Made by a program: the position numbers and the translations under genes | The notes under the pieces: generated by a model | What the model was told of the DNA's origin: nothing | Database searches by the model: none | The model's input: the letters and a program-made list of their open reading frames with translations, nothing else | Shown here: piece by piece, positions 36,382 through 45,069 of the stretch | Numbering within the stretch: the stretch's first letter is position 1 | Layout of the letters: each line of letters opens with the position of its first letter | NCBI GenBank assembly: GCA_913030825.1 | Contig: CAJWCU010000007.1 | Location: 120,250-184,249, forward strand | Direction: 5' to 3' | DNA length: 64,000 nt | Source: an uncultured Rhodospirillaceae bacterium | GTDB lineage: Bacteria; Pseudomonadota; Alphaproteobacteria; Rhodospirillales; Casp-alpha2

Positions 36382-37497
36382 CTACTGTGGCGTAATAGTG
36401 CCCTGGATTTCAAGATTGATCCCCGGCAGCGACGGCAAGGCCGGTTGGCCCGGTTGCGACGGCTGAACCGGCGCGGGGGCCGGCTGTCGCGGCGCCGTCG
36501 GCAGGCCGATATCCTCGCGCTGTTGCTGGCGTTTGATTTCATTCAGGCCGGGCAGGGCTTCGTTCTCGCGTTCGCGCTTGGCGGCTTCCTCGGCCTTGGC
36601 CTTTTCCGCCTCGCGGCCGGTGCCGCGCAAAAGGACGATCGAGAGACGCCGGTTCGACGCATGCTTGGGGTCGTCGGCAATCAGGGGCTCCGTCGCCGCC
36701 TTACCGACAACCCGTTTAACGCGGGCGTCAGGGACGCCGAAACGCTCCAGCTCCCGGCGCGCCGAATTGGCACGATCCGACGACAATTCCCAGTTTCCAT
36801 AGTCCTGGCCGGAAAACGGCGTGGCGTCCGTATGGCCGGAAATCGCAATATCCTGCGGCATTTCCAGGATTACCTTGGACACCAATTCCAGCAGGCGTTT
36901 CGTGTGCACGAACATGCTGGACGATCCGGACGGGAACATGGCCAGGCCGTCCCGGTCGATCAGCTGAATCCGCAATCCCTCGGGCGTGTTGTCGACCAGC
37001 AGGCTGTTCTTGAGCTGGCGCATCTGCGGCACGCTTTCCAGGGTCTTCTGAAGCTCTTCCTGGGCGTCCTCGAACTCCGCCTGTTCCTTCCGGGCGGCCT
37101 GGGCCTCGATATCCTCGTCCGTCGGATCGGCTTTCGATTCAGCCTCGCCTTCGGACAGATCGCCGCCGGTGCCGGCCTTGGGCGGCGGCAGGTCGACGGT
37201 TACGCTGTCGCGCGCCGTGGTGCTTTGCGCGATGCCTTCCTCGGACATCGTCTTACCCTGAAGAATGTCGCCTGAACCGCTGGTCGTCTGCGAGGTCGAG
37301 ATCGGCGCGAAGTAGTTGGAAATGCCTTCGAGCGATTCTTGGGTGACCGAGTTCAACAACCACAACAACAGGAAGAAGGCCATCATGGCGGTCACGAAGT
37401 CGGCGTAAGCGATCTTCCACGCGCCACCGTGATGGCCATGTCCACCCTTCTTGATCTTCTTGATGATGATCGGTTGTTTTGTGACTTCTTCCGCCAT
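36382..37497 (-). CDS. motB: Flagellar motor stator protein MotB
   Basis: Peptidoglycan-anchored stator subunit. After a basic, Gly/His-rich cytoplasmic start, the transmembrane segment has the proton-carrying Asp33 in AYADFVTAMMAFFLLLW. The C-terminal OmpA-like domain has SGHTDATPFSGQDYGNWELSSDRANSARRELERFGV-type wall-binding sequence, and the protein ends in a Pro/Gln-rich tail. 371 aa, longer than E. coli MotB, mainly through the acidic linker and tail. Placed 73 bp after motA; no other flagellar genes are nearby. Confidence 0.95.
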   Translation of the reverse strand: MAEEVTKQPIIIKKIKKGGHGHHGGAWKIAYADFVTAMMAFFLLLWLLNSVTQESLEGISNYFAPISTSQTTSGSGDILQGKTMSEEGIAQSTTARDSVTVDLPPPKAGTGGDLSEGEAESKADPTDEDIEAQAARKEQAEFEDAQEELQKTLESVPQMRQLKNSLLVDNTPEGLRIQLIDRDGLAMFPSGSSSMFVHTKRLLELVSKVILEMPQDIAISGHTDATPFSGQDYGNWELSSDRANSARRELERFGVPDARVKRVVGKAATEPLIADDPKHASNRRLSIVLLRGTGREAEKAKAEEAAKRERENEALPGLNEIKRQQQREDIGLPTAPRQPAPAPVQPSQPGQPALPSLPGINLEIQGTITPQ

Positions 37498-37570
37498 CAG
37501 GCCTTCCTATGGAGATCCGTCTTGGTGGATCCGTCCTCGGGCACGCCGGGTCCGGCCGGGCCCGCCTTCG

Positions 37571-38431
37571 TCACGCCGCCGCCGGCAGGTTGGTGACCAT
37601 TTCCTCGACCTCGGCGAAGGTCGGACGTACGCCGTGGCTCAGGGTCTTGCGCGCGAACTCGACGGAGACCTGCGGGGCGTATCCCTGCATGTGGCCGATC
37701 AGGGCGGTCTTGATGCAGTTCAGATAAGCGGCATCGGCGGCGTAGGTGTTGGTCAGTGACGATGCGATGGGAGCCATGAACCCATAGGCGAAGAAGATGC
37801 CCGAGAAGGTACCGACCAAGGCGGCCGCGATCAGGTTACCGAGAACTTCCGGCGGCTCGGTGATCGAGCCCATGGTCACGATCACGCCCAACACGGCGGC
37901 GACAATCCCGAGAGCCGGGGTCGCGTCGGCCATGCTCTGCCAGGCGCCGGAGATCGCGTGCAGTTCTTCGTGGTGTTTTTCCAGCTCCACGTCCATGACC
38001 GCTTCCAGTTCGTGCGGATTCGACGCCCCCAGGGTCAGCAGCCGGAGATAGTCGCACAGAAATTCGACCGCATGGTGATCGTGGTGGAACAGGGGAAAAT
38101 TGGAAAACAGGGTGCTTTCCTCGGGCTTTTCCACATGCGCTTCGAGCGCCAGGTCGCCCTTGGTCTTGGCAAGTCGGAACACCGAGTAGAGGCAGCCGAG
38201 AAGCTCTTCGTAATGCTCTCGAGTATAGGTCGGCCCTTTGATCAGCGCGCCAAATGATCCCATCACACCCTTGATCACGGGCTTTGGGCTGCCGCTGACG
38301 AAGGCGCCGATGGCGCCGCCGAAAATGATGATGAATTCAAGGGGCTGCCACAGAACGCCGTAGCTACCGTGCACGCCATAGGCGCCGAACACGGCAACGA
38401 GAACGACGAGTGAGCCGACGATGAATAGCAT
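37571..38431 (-). CDS. motA: Flagellar motor stator protein MotA
   Basis: Integral membrane stator subunit of 286 aa. The four transmembrane segments lie near 1-20, 28-48, about 170-190 and 200-225; conserved motifs include FGGAIGAFVSGSPKPVIKG and SMADATPALGIVAAVLGVI with the channel-lining prolines. The cytoplasmic loop carries charged residues for FliG contact. It precedes motB on the minus strand. No sigma-28 promoter was evident in the 259-bp gap upstream. Confidence 0.95.
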   Translation of the reverse strand: MLFIVGSLVVLVAVFGAYGVHGSYGVLWQPLEFIIIFGGAIGAFVSGSPKPVIKGVMGSFGALIKGPTYTREHYEELLGCLYSVFRLAKTKGDLALEAHVEKPEESTLFSNFPLFHHDHHAVEFLCDYLRLLTLGASNPHELEAVMDVELEKHHEELHAISGAWQSMADATPALGIVAAVLGVIVTMGSITEPPEVLGNLIAAALVGTFSGIFFAYGFMAPIASSLTNTYAADAAYLNCIKTALIGHMQGYAPQVSVEFARKTLSHGVRPTFAEVEEMVTNLPAAA

Positions 38432-38690
38432 TCAAGCAGTCTCCAAGAGCAAGGTTCGCGCCGGACCGTTTGTTGGGGCGACGGCGCACGTCGCAAAAGC
38501 TATCGCCCTATCATCCCAAAAGACAAGCATTTCTCGCGCCGAAGCACCATTAAGCCAGATGGAATAATTCAACGGGCCAATCCCCAGTAAACACGAAAAG
38601 ATATTGGCAAAGGGTAAAGGCTTGCCTCGGCTTCCCAGCCCGACGTATTGATGGGGTCGTCCGCATGTACTTTTCTACGTCCTTGGGGGG

Positions 38691-39194
38691 ATGATCCGGC
38701 CGTCCATCATGGTTGATCCAATCGAATTCAGAAACGCTCTCGGCTGCTTCGCGTCCGGCGTCACCGTGGTGACATCGGCCGGCGACGACCGCGGCCCCGT
38801 GGGTGTCACCGTCAGCGCCTTTTGCTCGGTGTCGCTCGACCCGCCGCTGGTCCTGGTCTGCCTCGACAACCGGACCGGTTGCATCGCCTGTTTCACCGAG
38901 CCCGATGGCGGCTTCGCCGTCAATCTGCTGGCCGACGATCAGCGGGAGGTTTCCAACGCCTTCGCCGGGCCGCAGACCTTTGATATGCATGGCTATGGCC
39001 ATTCGACCGGGACGACCGGTGCGCCGCTCCTGGACGGCGTTGCCGCGGCGTTGTCCTGCCGCACCCACGCCGTCCATGACGGCGGCGATCACCGGATCGT
39101 CGTCGGCCGGGTTGAAGAGGTCCGGGTGGATCGGACGAAAGCGCCTTTGGTCTATTTCCAAAGCTCCTACCGTGGATTAAGTGAGCAGGGATAA
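38691..39194 (+). CDS. Flavin reductase family protein
   Basis: 167-aa split-barrel flavoprotein of the flavin reductase type (HpaC/NTAB-like), which reduces FMN or FAD with NAD(P)H to feed a partner monooxygenase. Typical segments are FRNALGCFASGVTVVTS, GVTVSAFCSVSLDPPLVLVC and FAVNLLADDQREVSNAFAG. No partner oxygenase is adjacent. The ATG at 38691 sits against a G-run; an alternative Met at 38709 is also possible. The 3' end overlaps the methyltransferase gene by 14 bp. Confidence 0.9.
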   Translation: MIRPSIMVDPIEFRNALGCFASGVTVVTSAGDDRGPVGVTVSAFCSVSLDPPLVLVCLDNRTGCIACFTEPDGGFAVNLLADDQREVSNAFAGPQTFDMHGYGHSTGTTGAPLLDGVAAALSCRTHAVHDGGDHRIVVGRVEEVRVDRTKAPLVYFQSSYRGLSEQG

Positions 39195-39960
39195 ACCCCC
39201 GTTCTTGTTCGCCTTTCCCATCGTTCGTGCGGTGGCGGCGCAACTCGTGGGCGGCATCGTCACAATCATTGTTGCCGCCTTGCTGCGGCGTGCCGGATGG
39301 CCGGCGCCACCGGCTACGCTCTGCATCGTCTGGGGTGTCGCGGCGGCCGTCGCGACCCTGCCCATGGGACTGGCGCGATGGTGGCTGCCGGTGCAGGCCG
39401 TGGCACCGGTCCTGCTTTGGGTCATGTTGGACCTGCAGCCGCCCGTTTGGGTGTTTCCCGCCGTCTTCGTGGTGCTCCTGGCGATCTACTGGAACGCAGT
39501 CGGCGAAGGCGTGCCGCTCTATCTTTCCAATTCCAAAACCTGGCGGGCGCTGGAAACCCTGACGCCGAAGCGGGCAGGGACACATGTCGCCGATCTCGGC
39601 AGCGGCCTGGGCGGGGCACTCTGGCATCTCGCAGACGTCCGGCCGGACGCCCGGTTCGACGGCTTCGAAACGGCGCCGCTGGTTTATCTGTTCACCCGGC
39701 TGCGCCTATTGGTCCAGCCGCGCGCGAACCTGGGCGTGCATTTCCTGTCGATATGGCGCGCCGATCTAAGCACTTTCGACATGGTTTATTGCTTTCTGTC
39801 CCCGGTTCCCATGGAACGGCTCTATGCCAAGGCCAAGGACGAGATGCAACCGGGCTGCCTGTTCGTCTCAAACAGCTTCGCCGTCCCGGGGGTCGAACCG
39901 GACGAGGTGGTTACCGTCGACGACCGGCGCCGGACGCGGCTTCTCGTTTATCGATTGTAG
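39181..39960 (+). CDS. Membrane-anchored class I SAM-dependent methyltransferase
   Basis: 259-aa protein joining a hydrophobic N-terminal half (about 10-100, three or four predicted transmembrane helices) to a Rossmann-type methyltransferase. The SAM motif I is THVADLGSGLGGALWHLAD and motif post-I is ARFDGFETAPLVYLF. It starts with GTG, 14 bp inside the upstream flavin reductase gene, so the two are translationally coupled. Substrate unknown; a lipid or quinone-like membrane substrate would fit the topology, but that is inference. Confidence 0.82.
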   Translation: MSRDKPPFLFAFPIVRAVAAQLVGGIVTIIVAALLRRAGWPAPPATLCIVWGVAAAVATLPMGLARWWLPVQAVAPVLLWVMLDLQPPVWVFPAVFVVLLAIYWNAVGEGVPLYLSNSKTWRALETLTPKRAGTHVADLGSGLGGALWHLADVRPDARFDGFETAPLVYLFTRLRLLVQPRANLGVHFLSIWRADLSTFDMVYCFLSPVPMERLYAKAKDEMQPGCLFVSNSFAVPGVEPDEVVTVDDRRRTRLLVYRL

Positions 39961-39984
39961 GGACGACCGTGCGGATGCCGTCGG

Positions 39985-41202
39985 TCAGGCTTCCGTTTCC
40001 GACAATGCGCGGGTCTGGAACCCGGCCTCGCAAAGCGCGGCGACGATCTTCTGCACGTGCTGGGCGTCCACGGTTTCGATCACCAGGTCCAGTTCCGTGT
40101 CCTTGATCGGGCCTTCGAAGAACAGGCGCTGGTGGTAGACCTCGAGGATATTGCCGCCGAGGCCGCCGATCAGGCCGGAAACTTCGGACAGCATGCCCGG
40201 TTTATCGGTCATCTTGATGCGCAGGCTGACCATCCGCCCGCCACGCACCAGACCGCGCAGAAGCACGTTGGACAATAGGCGGGAATCGATATTGCCGCCG
40301 GACACGACGATGCCGACCTTCTTGCCGGCGAATTTGCCACCAGCCGCCAGCAGCGCCGCGACACCCGAGGCGCCGGCGCCTTCGGCGACGATGCGGTGGC
40401 CTTCCGCCAGAAGCAGAACCGCGGCCTCCAACTGTTCCTCGCTCAACTCGGTGATGTCCGAGACATGCTCGGCGATGATCGGCTGAGTGATATCACCGGG
40501 AATCTTGACCGCAATGCCTTCGGCGATGGTCGTACCGCCGCCGGAAAACGGCTTTCCGGCAATGGCGGCGGCCATCGAATTGAACAGACCGGCCTGTGCC
40601 CCGATCATTTCAATTCGTTGATCATGGGCATGGGCCGCCACGGCACAACCGGCCATCAGGCCGCCACCGCCGATCGGCACGATCATGGCGTCCAGGTCCG
40701 GCACGTCTTCGAGGAACTCCAACGCCACCGTGCCCTGACCGGCGATCACATGTTCGTCGTCGAAGGGGGCGATGAACAGTTTACCGGTCGCTTCGGCATG
40801 GGCGATGGCGGCATCGCGGGCGGCGTTGAAATCCGTACCTTCCAGAACGACCGTGGCGCCCAGGTCTTCGGTCCGGCCAACCTTGGTAAACGGCGTGCCC
40901 TCGGGCATATAGATCGTTGCATCGAGGCCGTGCCGCCCGGCGTGAAAGGCGACGCCTTGGGCATGGTTCCCGGCCGATGCCGCCACGACGCCCTTGGCTT
41001 TCTCGTCGTCGGTCAGGCTGGCCAGCTTGACCCCGGCGCCGCGCACCTTGAACGAGCCGGTGACCTGCAGGTTTTCCAGCTTCAGATAAACCTCGGCACC
41101 CGTCATCTGAGACAGCCGACGGACCCGCATCGCGGGCGTGCGGTTGACCTCGCCTTCGAGAAGTTTGGCGGCGTCTCGGATGGTCTCAATGGTCACGGTC
41201 AT
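39985..41202 (-). CDS. ilvA: Threonine ammonia-lyase
   Basis: PLP enzyme converting threonine to 2-oxobutanoate for isoleucine synthesis or threonine breakdown. The PLP lysine is Lys52 in TGSFKVRGA, the AGNHAQGVAF and PIGGGGLMAG loops are intact, and a C-terminal ACT-type domain (about 328-405, SLRIKMTDKPGMLSEVSGLIGG) points to allosteric control. At 405 aa it is the short single-ACT form common in Alphaproteobacteria. It stands alone, convergent with the methyltransferase gene. Confidence 0.92.
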   Translation of the reverse strand: MTVTIETIRDAAKLLEGEVNRTPAMRVRRLSQMTGAEVYLKLENLQVTGSFKVRGAGVKLASLTDDEKAKGVVAASAGNHAQGVAFHAGRHGLDATIYMPEGTPFTKVGRTEDLGATVVLEGTDFNAARDAAIAHAEATGKLFIAPFDDEHVIAGQGTVALEFLEDVPDLDAMIVPIGGGGLMAGCAVAAHAHDQRIEMIGAQAGLFNSMAAAIAGKPFSGGGTTIAEGIAVKIPGDITQPIIAEHVSDITELSEEQLEAAVLLLAEGHRIVAEGAGASGVAALLAAGGKFAGKKVGIVVSGGNIDSRLLSNVLLRGLVRGGRMVSLRIKMTDKPGMLSEVSGLIGGLGGNILEVYHQRLFFEGPIKDTELDLVIETVDAQHVQKIVAALCEAGFQTRALSETEA

Positions 41203-41285
41203 GGCGATGTCCGGGTCGTTCAGGTCAATGGCATTGGGTGGAACGGGGCTTTCTTACACCTTCGGCCCGCTTTTGACACCCTTCA

Positions 41286-43631
41286 TCAGCGCCTGGGCAG
41301 GATTTTCAGCACATCGCCCGAACCGTTCCGCGGTGGTGCCAGCGTCAAGCCGCCGCCATCCCGCCAGGTTTCCACAAGGTCACGATAGTGGGAGCTCAGA
41401 GGATTGCCCGACTGGCCGGTGGCGATGATGAACCGGCTCGCCCCCGGATCACCCATGTCCATGATGGCCCGCAGGCCCGCGCCGTGCCGGTGCTGAAAAG
41501 CCGCATTGTCCCGGCCCAGCCACATCGCGCCCCGATTCAAGGTCGTGTTCCCGCCGTCGGTCGCGACCTCGACCGCCGTCCAATCCGCGAGCAGGGGGAT
41601 ATGGCTGAAAACGGGATGCTCGAACCGCGCGATATGGACGTCACCCCAAAGAACGGACCGTCCGGCGTCGGTGTCGCGTTGCGCCAAATCTTCGGCGGTG
41701 GCGTCGAGCGCGCGGGCAACCATCCGGGCGCAGGTCTCCCGGATGTCCGGCGTCTCTTGGTCATCGCACCAATCGGCCCCAGCGGCCGTCGTCAGTGCCC
41801 CAGCCAGCACTTGAGTGCGCAATCCATGCCAATCTCGGTATTGCGCGCCCAGATCGTCGGCGAAGACCGCGCGTTTCAAATGCCGCGCCCAGATCATGTA
41901 GACAAGGGGTTCGCGACGGGTGCGGTCCATGGCGCCGTCCCATCGGTCCAGCATTTGGGCCAGGGGGTGCGACCGACCAGCGTCGTCGAGCAGACCGAGA
42001 GCCGCCGGGACGAGCATCCGCGCCGCGCCGGACCGGATATCCATCTGCGCGGCCTTGCTGTTCGGTTTTTCGGTGGATAGCAGGTCGGCCAGGCGTTCGG
42101 CGCGGAACGGCGAGGGCCAGTCCCGCGTCAGGTCGGGGTCGGTGCCGGGCGGCGTGACCTTGTTGTTGGCGTTCATCACGGCGCCGCCCGTCGGGTCGAG
42201 ATACCGGGGCATGGCGTCGTATGACAGATAGCCCGCCGAACCGACGGGGCCATGCGCGCGAACCAGCGGCAGGCGCCCGTCGCCGCGCCGCCGCAATGGA
42301 ATTCGCCCGGCGGTGATCTGGCCGATATGGCCGTCCTTCGTGGCGAAAAGCAGATTCTGAACGGGGGCATGAAAATCCGCCAGGGCCGCCTGGACCTCCG
42401 CCGCCGAAGTCGCGGCGTTCAGTTTCATCAGCGCCTCGGGCGTGCGGTCATCCGGGTCCAGATAAGGCGCCGTCAGTGTCAATGGATGCTGCGCCCCCGT
42501 CGCCGGGGCATCGGTCAGGACCGGGCCGTCGGGCGTCGTCAGGATTTCGACGGTTTCGACCTCGCCGTCCCGAACCTTGATGATCTCGGTGCGCACCCGA
42601 AACTCTGCTGTGTCGTCCGCCGTGCGGTAGGTGCGGTGGCCCGGCGCCGGAGTCTCGACGATCAAATCTTCCGTATCCGCCCCCGTGGTCGTGAAACCCC
42701 AAGCGACCCGGCCGTTGTGGCCGATGACCAGGAACGGCACGCCGGGCACTGTGGCCCCGGCCAGCACGCCGTCCGGCGTTTCCAGGCGTGCGAGATACCA
42801 GAGGATCGGTGCACGGAATTCGAGATGAGGGTCGCTGGCCAGTACCGGCTTGCCCGATGCGGTCCGGCTTCCCGCCAGGGCCCAAGCATTGGACGCCGTC
42901 GACGGGGCCCCGTCGGCGCGCGGGTCCCACGCCATACTCGGTAAGGGGGCGAGGTCGTCAAAGGAGACGCCGGCCCGCTTGGGCAGGGCGATTGGCGCAT
43001 CCTCGGGATAGGGTGGCCACAGAAAATCGATCTGCGTCGGTGTCAGCCGTTGCGCCAAGCCCAAGCGGAGGTATTCCGTCCGCCAGTTGTTGGCCAGCCG
43101 CAGGGCCATCAGCTTCCCCCAGATCAGACTGTCGGTGGGCAGCCAGGGTTCCGGCGCGTGCAGGAGCGGAATAAATTCCACAGCGCGCGGCCAGCCGGTT
43201 TCGGCGATCCAGGCATTGATCCCCGCACCGTAGGCATCGAGGCGTCGTTTCAGGGCAGGGGAGGCCGTCGCCGCCTGGGCCTGGGCCAGCTTGTAGATCC
43301 CCAGCTTTCGCATGTAGCGGTCGGTCCCCAGGCCCGCCGCACCAACCAGTTCGGACAACCGGCCGGCGCCGACCCGCCGGGTCATCTCCATCTGAAAGAA
43401 CCGGTCCTGGGCATGGACGAAGCCCAAGGCGAAGAAGGCGTCGTCCCAGGTTTCGGCGCGGATGGTCGGGATGCCGTGGCCGTCGCGGATCACCTGGACC
43501 GCATCGCCCAGACCGGCGAGACGCAATTCGCCCTCGGTCTGCGGCAGAGTCCGGGCGACCAAGGCGACCGGCAGGGCGACCGCCAGGGCGATCACGCCCA
43601 GAACGATCCATTTCAGACGCGAGCGGCGCAT
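41286..43631 (-). CDS. Penicillin acylase family (N-terminal nucleophile hydrolase)
   Basis: 781-aa Ntn-hydrolase precursor expected to self-cleave into alpha and beta chains and act on amide-linked acyl groups. A membrane or signal segment (about 7-27) opens the protein; the nucleophile is Ser247 in APSTASNAWALAGS, and IGHNGRVAWGFTTTGAD and NANNKVTPPG are family motifs. Members include penicillin acylases and acyl-homoserine-lactone acylases; the substrate cannot be told here. The Met at 43631 is chosen because the frame is open far upstream only by chance, antisense to the CoA-transferase gene. Confidence 0.9.
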   Translation of the reverse strand: MRRSRLKWIVLGVIALAVALPVALVARTLPQTEGELRLAGLGDAVQVIRDGHGIPTIRAETWDDAFFALGFVHAQDRFFQMEMTRRVGAGRLSELVGAAGLGTDRYMRKLGIYKLAQAQAATASPALKRRLDAYGAGINAWIAETGWPRAVEFIPLLHAPEPWLPTDSLIWGKLMALRLANNWRTEYLRLGLAQRLTPTQIDFLWPPYPEDAPIALPKRAGVSFDDLAPLPSMAWDPRADGAPSTASNAWALAGSRTASGKPVLASDPHLEFRAPILWYLARLETPDGVLAGATVPGVPFLVIGHNGRVAWGFTTTGADTEDLIVETPAPGHRTYRTADDTAEFRVRTEIIKVRDGEVETVEILTTPDGPVLTDAPATGAQHPLTLTAPYLDPDDRTPEALMKLNAATSAAEVQAALADFHAPVQNLLFATKDGHIGQITAGRIPLRRRGDGRLPLVRAHGPVGSAGYLSYDAMPRYLDPTGGAVMNANNKVTPPGTDPDLTRDWPSPFRAERLADLLSTEKPNSKAAQMDIRSGAARMLVPAALGLLDDAGRSHPLAQMLDRWDGAMDRTRREPLVYMIWARHLKRAVFADDLGAQYRDWHGLRTQVLAGALTTAAGADWCDDQETPDIRETCARMVARALDATAEDLAQRDTDAGRSVLWGDVHIARFEHPVFSHIPLLADWTAVEVATDGGNTTLNRGAMWLGRDNAAFQHRHGAGLRAIMDMGDPGASRFIIATGQSGNPLSSHYRDLVETWRDGGGLTLAPPRNGSGDVLKILPRR

Positions 43632-43817
43632 GCGGGGCTCTGCCGGGCGGCGGCGGTTGAAAAAATCGCCCCGCCGGATTGCGGGAAACGGGGCTTGAGG
43701 GTATACATCGCGCGAAACCGAATCTTGGGCCGAACCTTCCCCTGGCGGGGGCTTCGGCCTTTTCCATCCAATGCCTGTCGCCCACAATAAGGGGCCAGCA
43801 ACAAAAGGAAATATCTC

Positions 43818-45035
43818 ATGTCCGGACCCTTGAGCGGCCTTCGGGTTTTCGATCTGACCCGCATCCTGGCGGGCCCCTCCTGCACGCAGATTCTCGGCGA
43901 CCTGGGCGCCGACGTCATCAAGGTCGAAATGCCCGGCAAAGGGGACGACACCCGCGGCTTCGCGCCGCCTTATCTGAAGAACGGCGACGGTCAGGACACG
44001 GACCAGAGCGCCTATTTCACCTGCGCCAACCGCAACAAGCGGTCGATCACCCTGGACCTGACCAAACCCGAAGGCGTCGATATCGCCAAGCGGATGATCG
44101 CCAAGTCGGATGTCCTGGCGGAGAACTTCAAGACCGGCGGCCTCGCCAAATACGGCCTTGGTTACGATCAGTTGAAGGACGACAACCCCGGTCTGGTCTA
44201 TTGCTCGGTCACCGGTTTCGGTCACACGGGGCCTTATGCCAACCGTCCGGGTTACGATGTGTTGATCCAGGGCATGGGCGGATTCATGAGCACCACGGGC
44301 GAGCCGGATGGCCCGCCGCAGAAGGCCGGTATCCCGATTTCCGATCTGATCGCCGGTATGTACGCCGCCGTCGCCATCAACGCGGCCCTGCGTCATCGTG
44401 AGGTTACCGGCGAAGGCCAGCACATCGATATCGGCATGCTGGACACCACCGCGGCGATCCTGTCGATCCAGGGTGCGAACTACCTGGCGACCGGCCAAAA
44501 CCCGCCGCGCCTGGGCAACGCGCACCCGAACATCGTGCCGTATCAGTCCTTCGCGACTTCGGACGGCGATATCATCCTGGCTGTCGGCAACGACGGGCAG
44601 TTCCAGCGGTTCTGTCAGGTCGCCGGGTGCCCGGAATTGGCCGAGGATCCGAAATTCTCGACCAATGCGGCCCGCGTTTCCAACCGCGACGAGATCGTCG
44701 CCCTGTTGCAGCCGATCGTCGCGGCGCAGCCGTCGGAATTCTGGTTGACCAACCTGGAGAAGAACAACGTCTCCTGCGGCCCGATCAACCGCCTGGACCA
44801 GGTCTTCGCCGATCCGCATTTCAACGCGCGCGGCATGAACCTGGAAATGCCGCACCCGGCGACGGGTACGGCGCCGGTCAAGATGGTCGCCAGCCCGCTG
44901 AAATTCTCCAAGTCCGAAGTCGATTACCGCTATGCGCCGCCCGTCCTGGGCCAGCACACGGACGACGTCCTGGGCGAGGTTCTGGGCATCGGCTCGGATG
45001 AGATTTCCAAGCTGCGTGATCGTGGCGTGATCTAG
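43818..45035 (+). CDS. Class III (CaiB/BaiF) CoA-transferase
   Basis: 405-aa family III CoA-transferase. It begins with PLSGLRVFDLTRILAGPSCTQILGDLGADVIKVE, has the NRNKRSITLDL strand and the catalytic aspartate region GYDVLIQGMGGFMSTTG. These enzymes move CoA between carboxylic acids (formyl, carnitine, bile-acid or 2-methyl branched acids); the specific acid is not clear. Divergent from the penicillin acylase gene and 34 bp before an alpha/beta hydrolase gene, with which it may be co-transcribed. Confidence 0.92.
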   Translation: MSGPLSGLRVFDLTRILAGPSCTQILGDLGADVIKVEMPGKGDDTRGFAPPYLKNGDGQDTDQSAYFTCANRNKRSITLDLTKPEGVDIAKRMIAKSDVLAENFKTGGLAKYGLGYDQLKDDNPGLVYCSVTGFGHTGPYANRPGYDVLIQGMGGFMSTTGEPDGPPQKAGIPISDLIAGMYAAVAINAALRHREVTGEGQHIDIGMLDTTAAILSIQGANYLATGQNPPRLGNAHPNIVPYQSFATSDGDIILAVGNDGQFQRFCQVAGCPELAEDPKFSTNAARVSNRDEIVALLQPIVAAQPSEFWLTNLEKNNVSCGPINRLDQVFADPHFNARGMNLEMPHPATGTAPVKMVASPLKFSKSEVDYRYAPPVLGQHTDDVLGEVLGIGSDEISKLRDRGVI

Positions 45036-45069
45036 CGCCCAACCGGCGGAACGGAAAGGGCGAAAGGAA

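Noticed and set aside
38432..38690. Sigma-28-type flagellar promoter upstream of motA.
   Set aside because: No TAAA/GCCGATAA-like pair with correct spacing was found on the minus strand; weak sigma-70-like hexamers are not convincing either.
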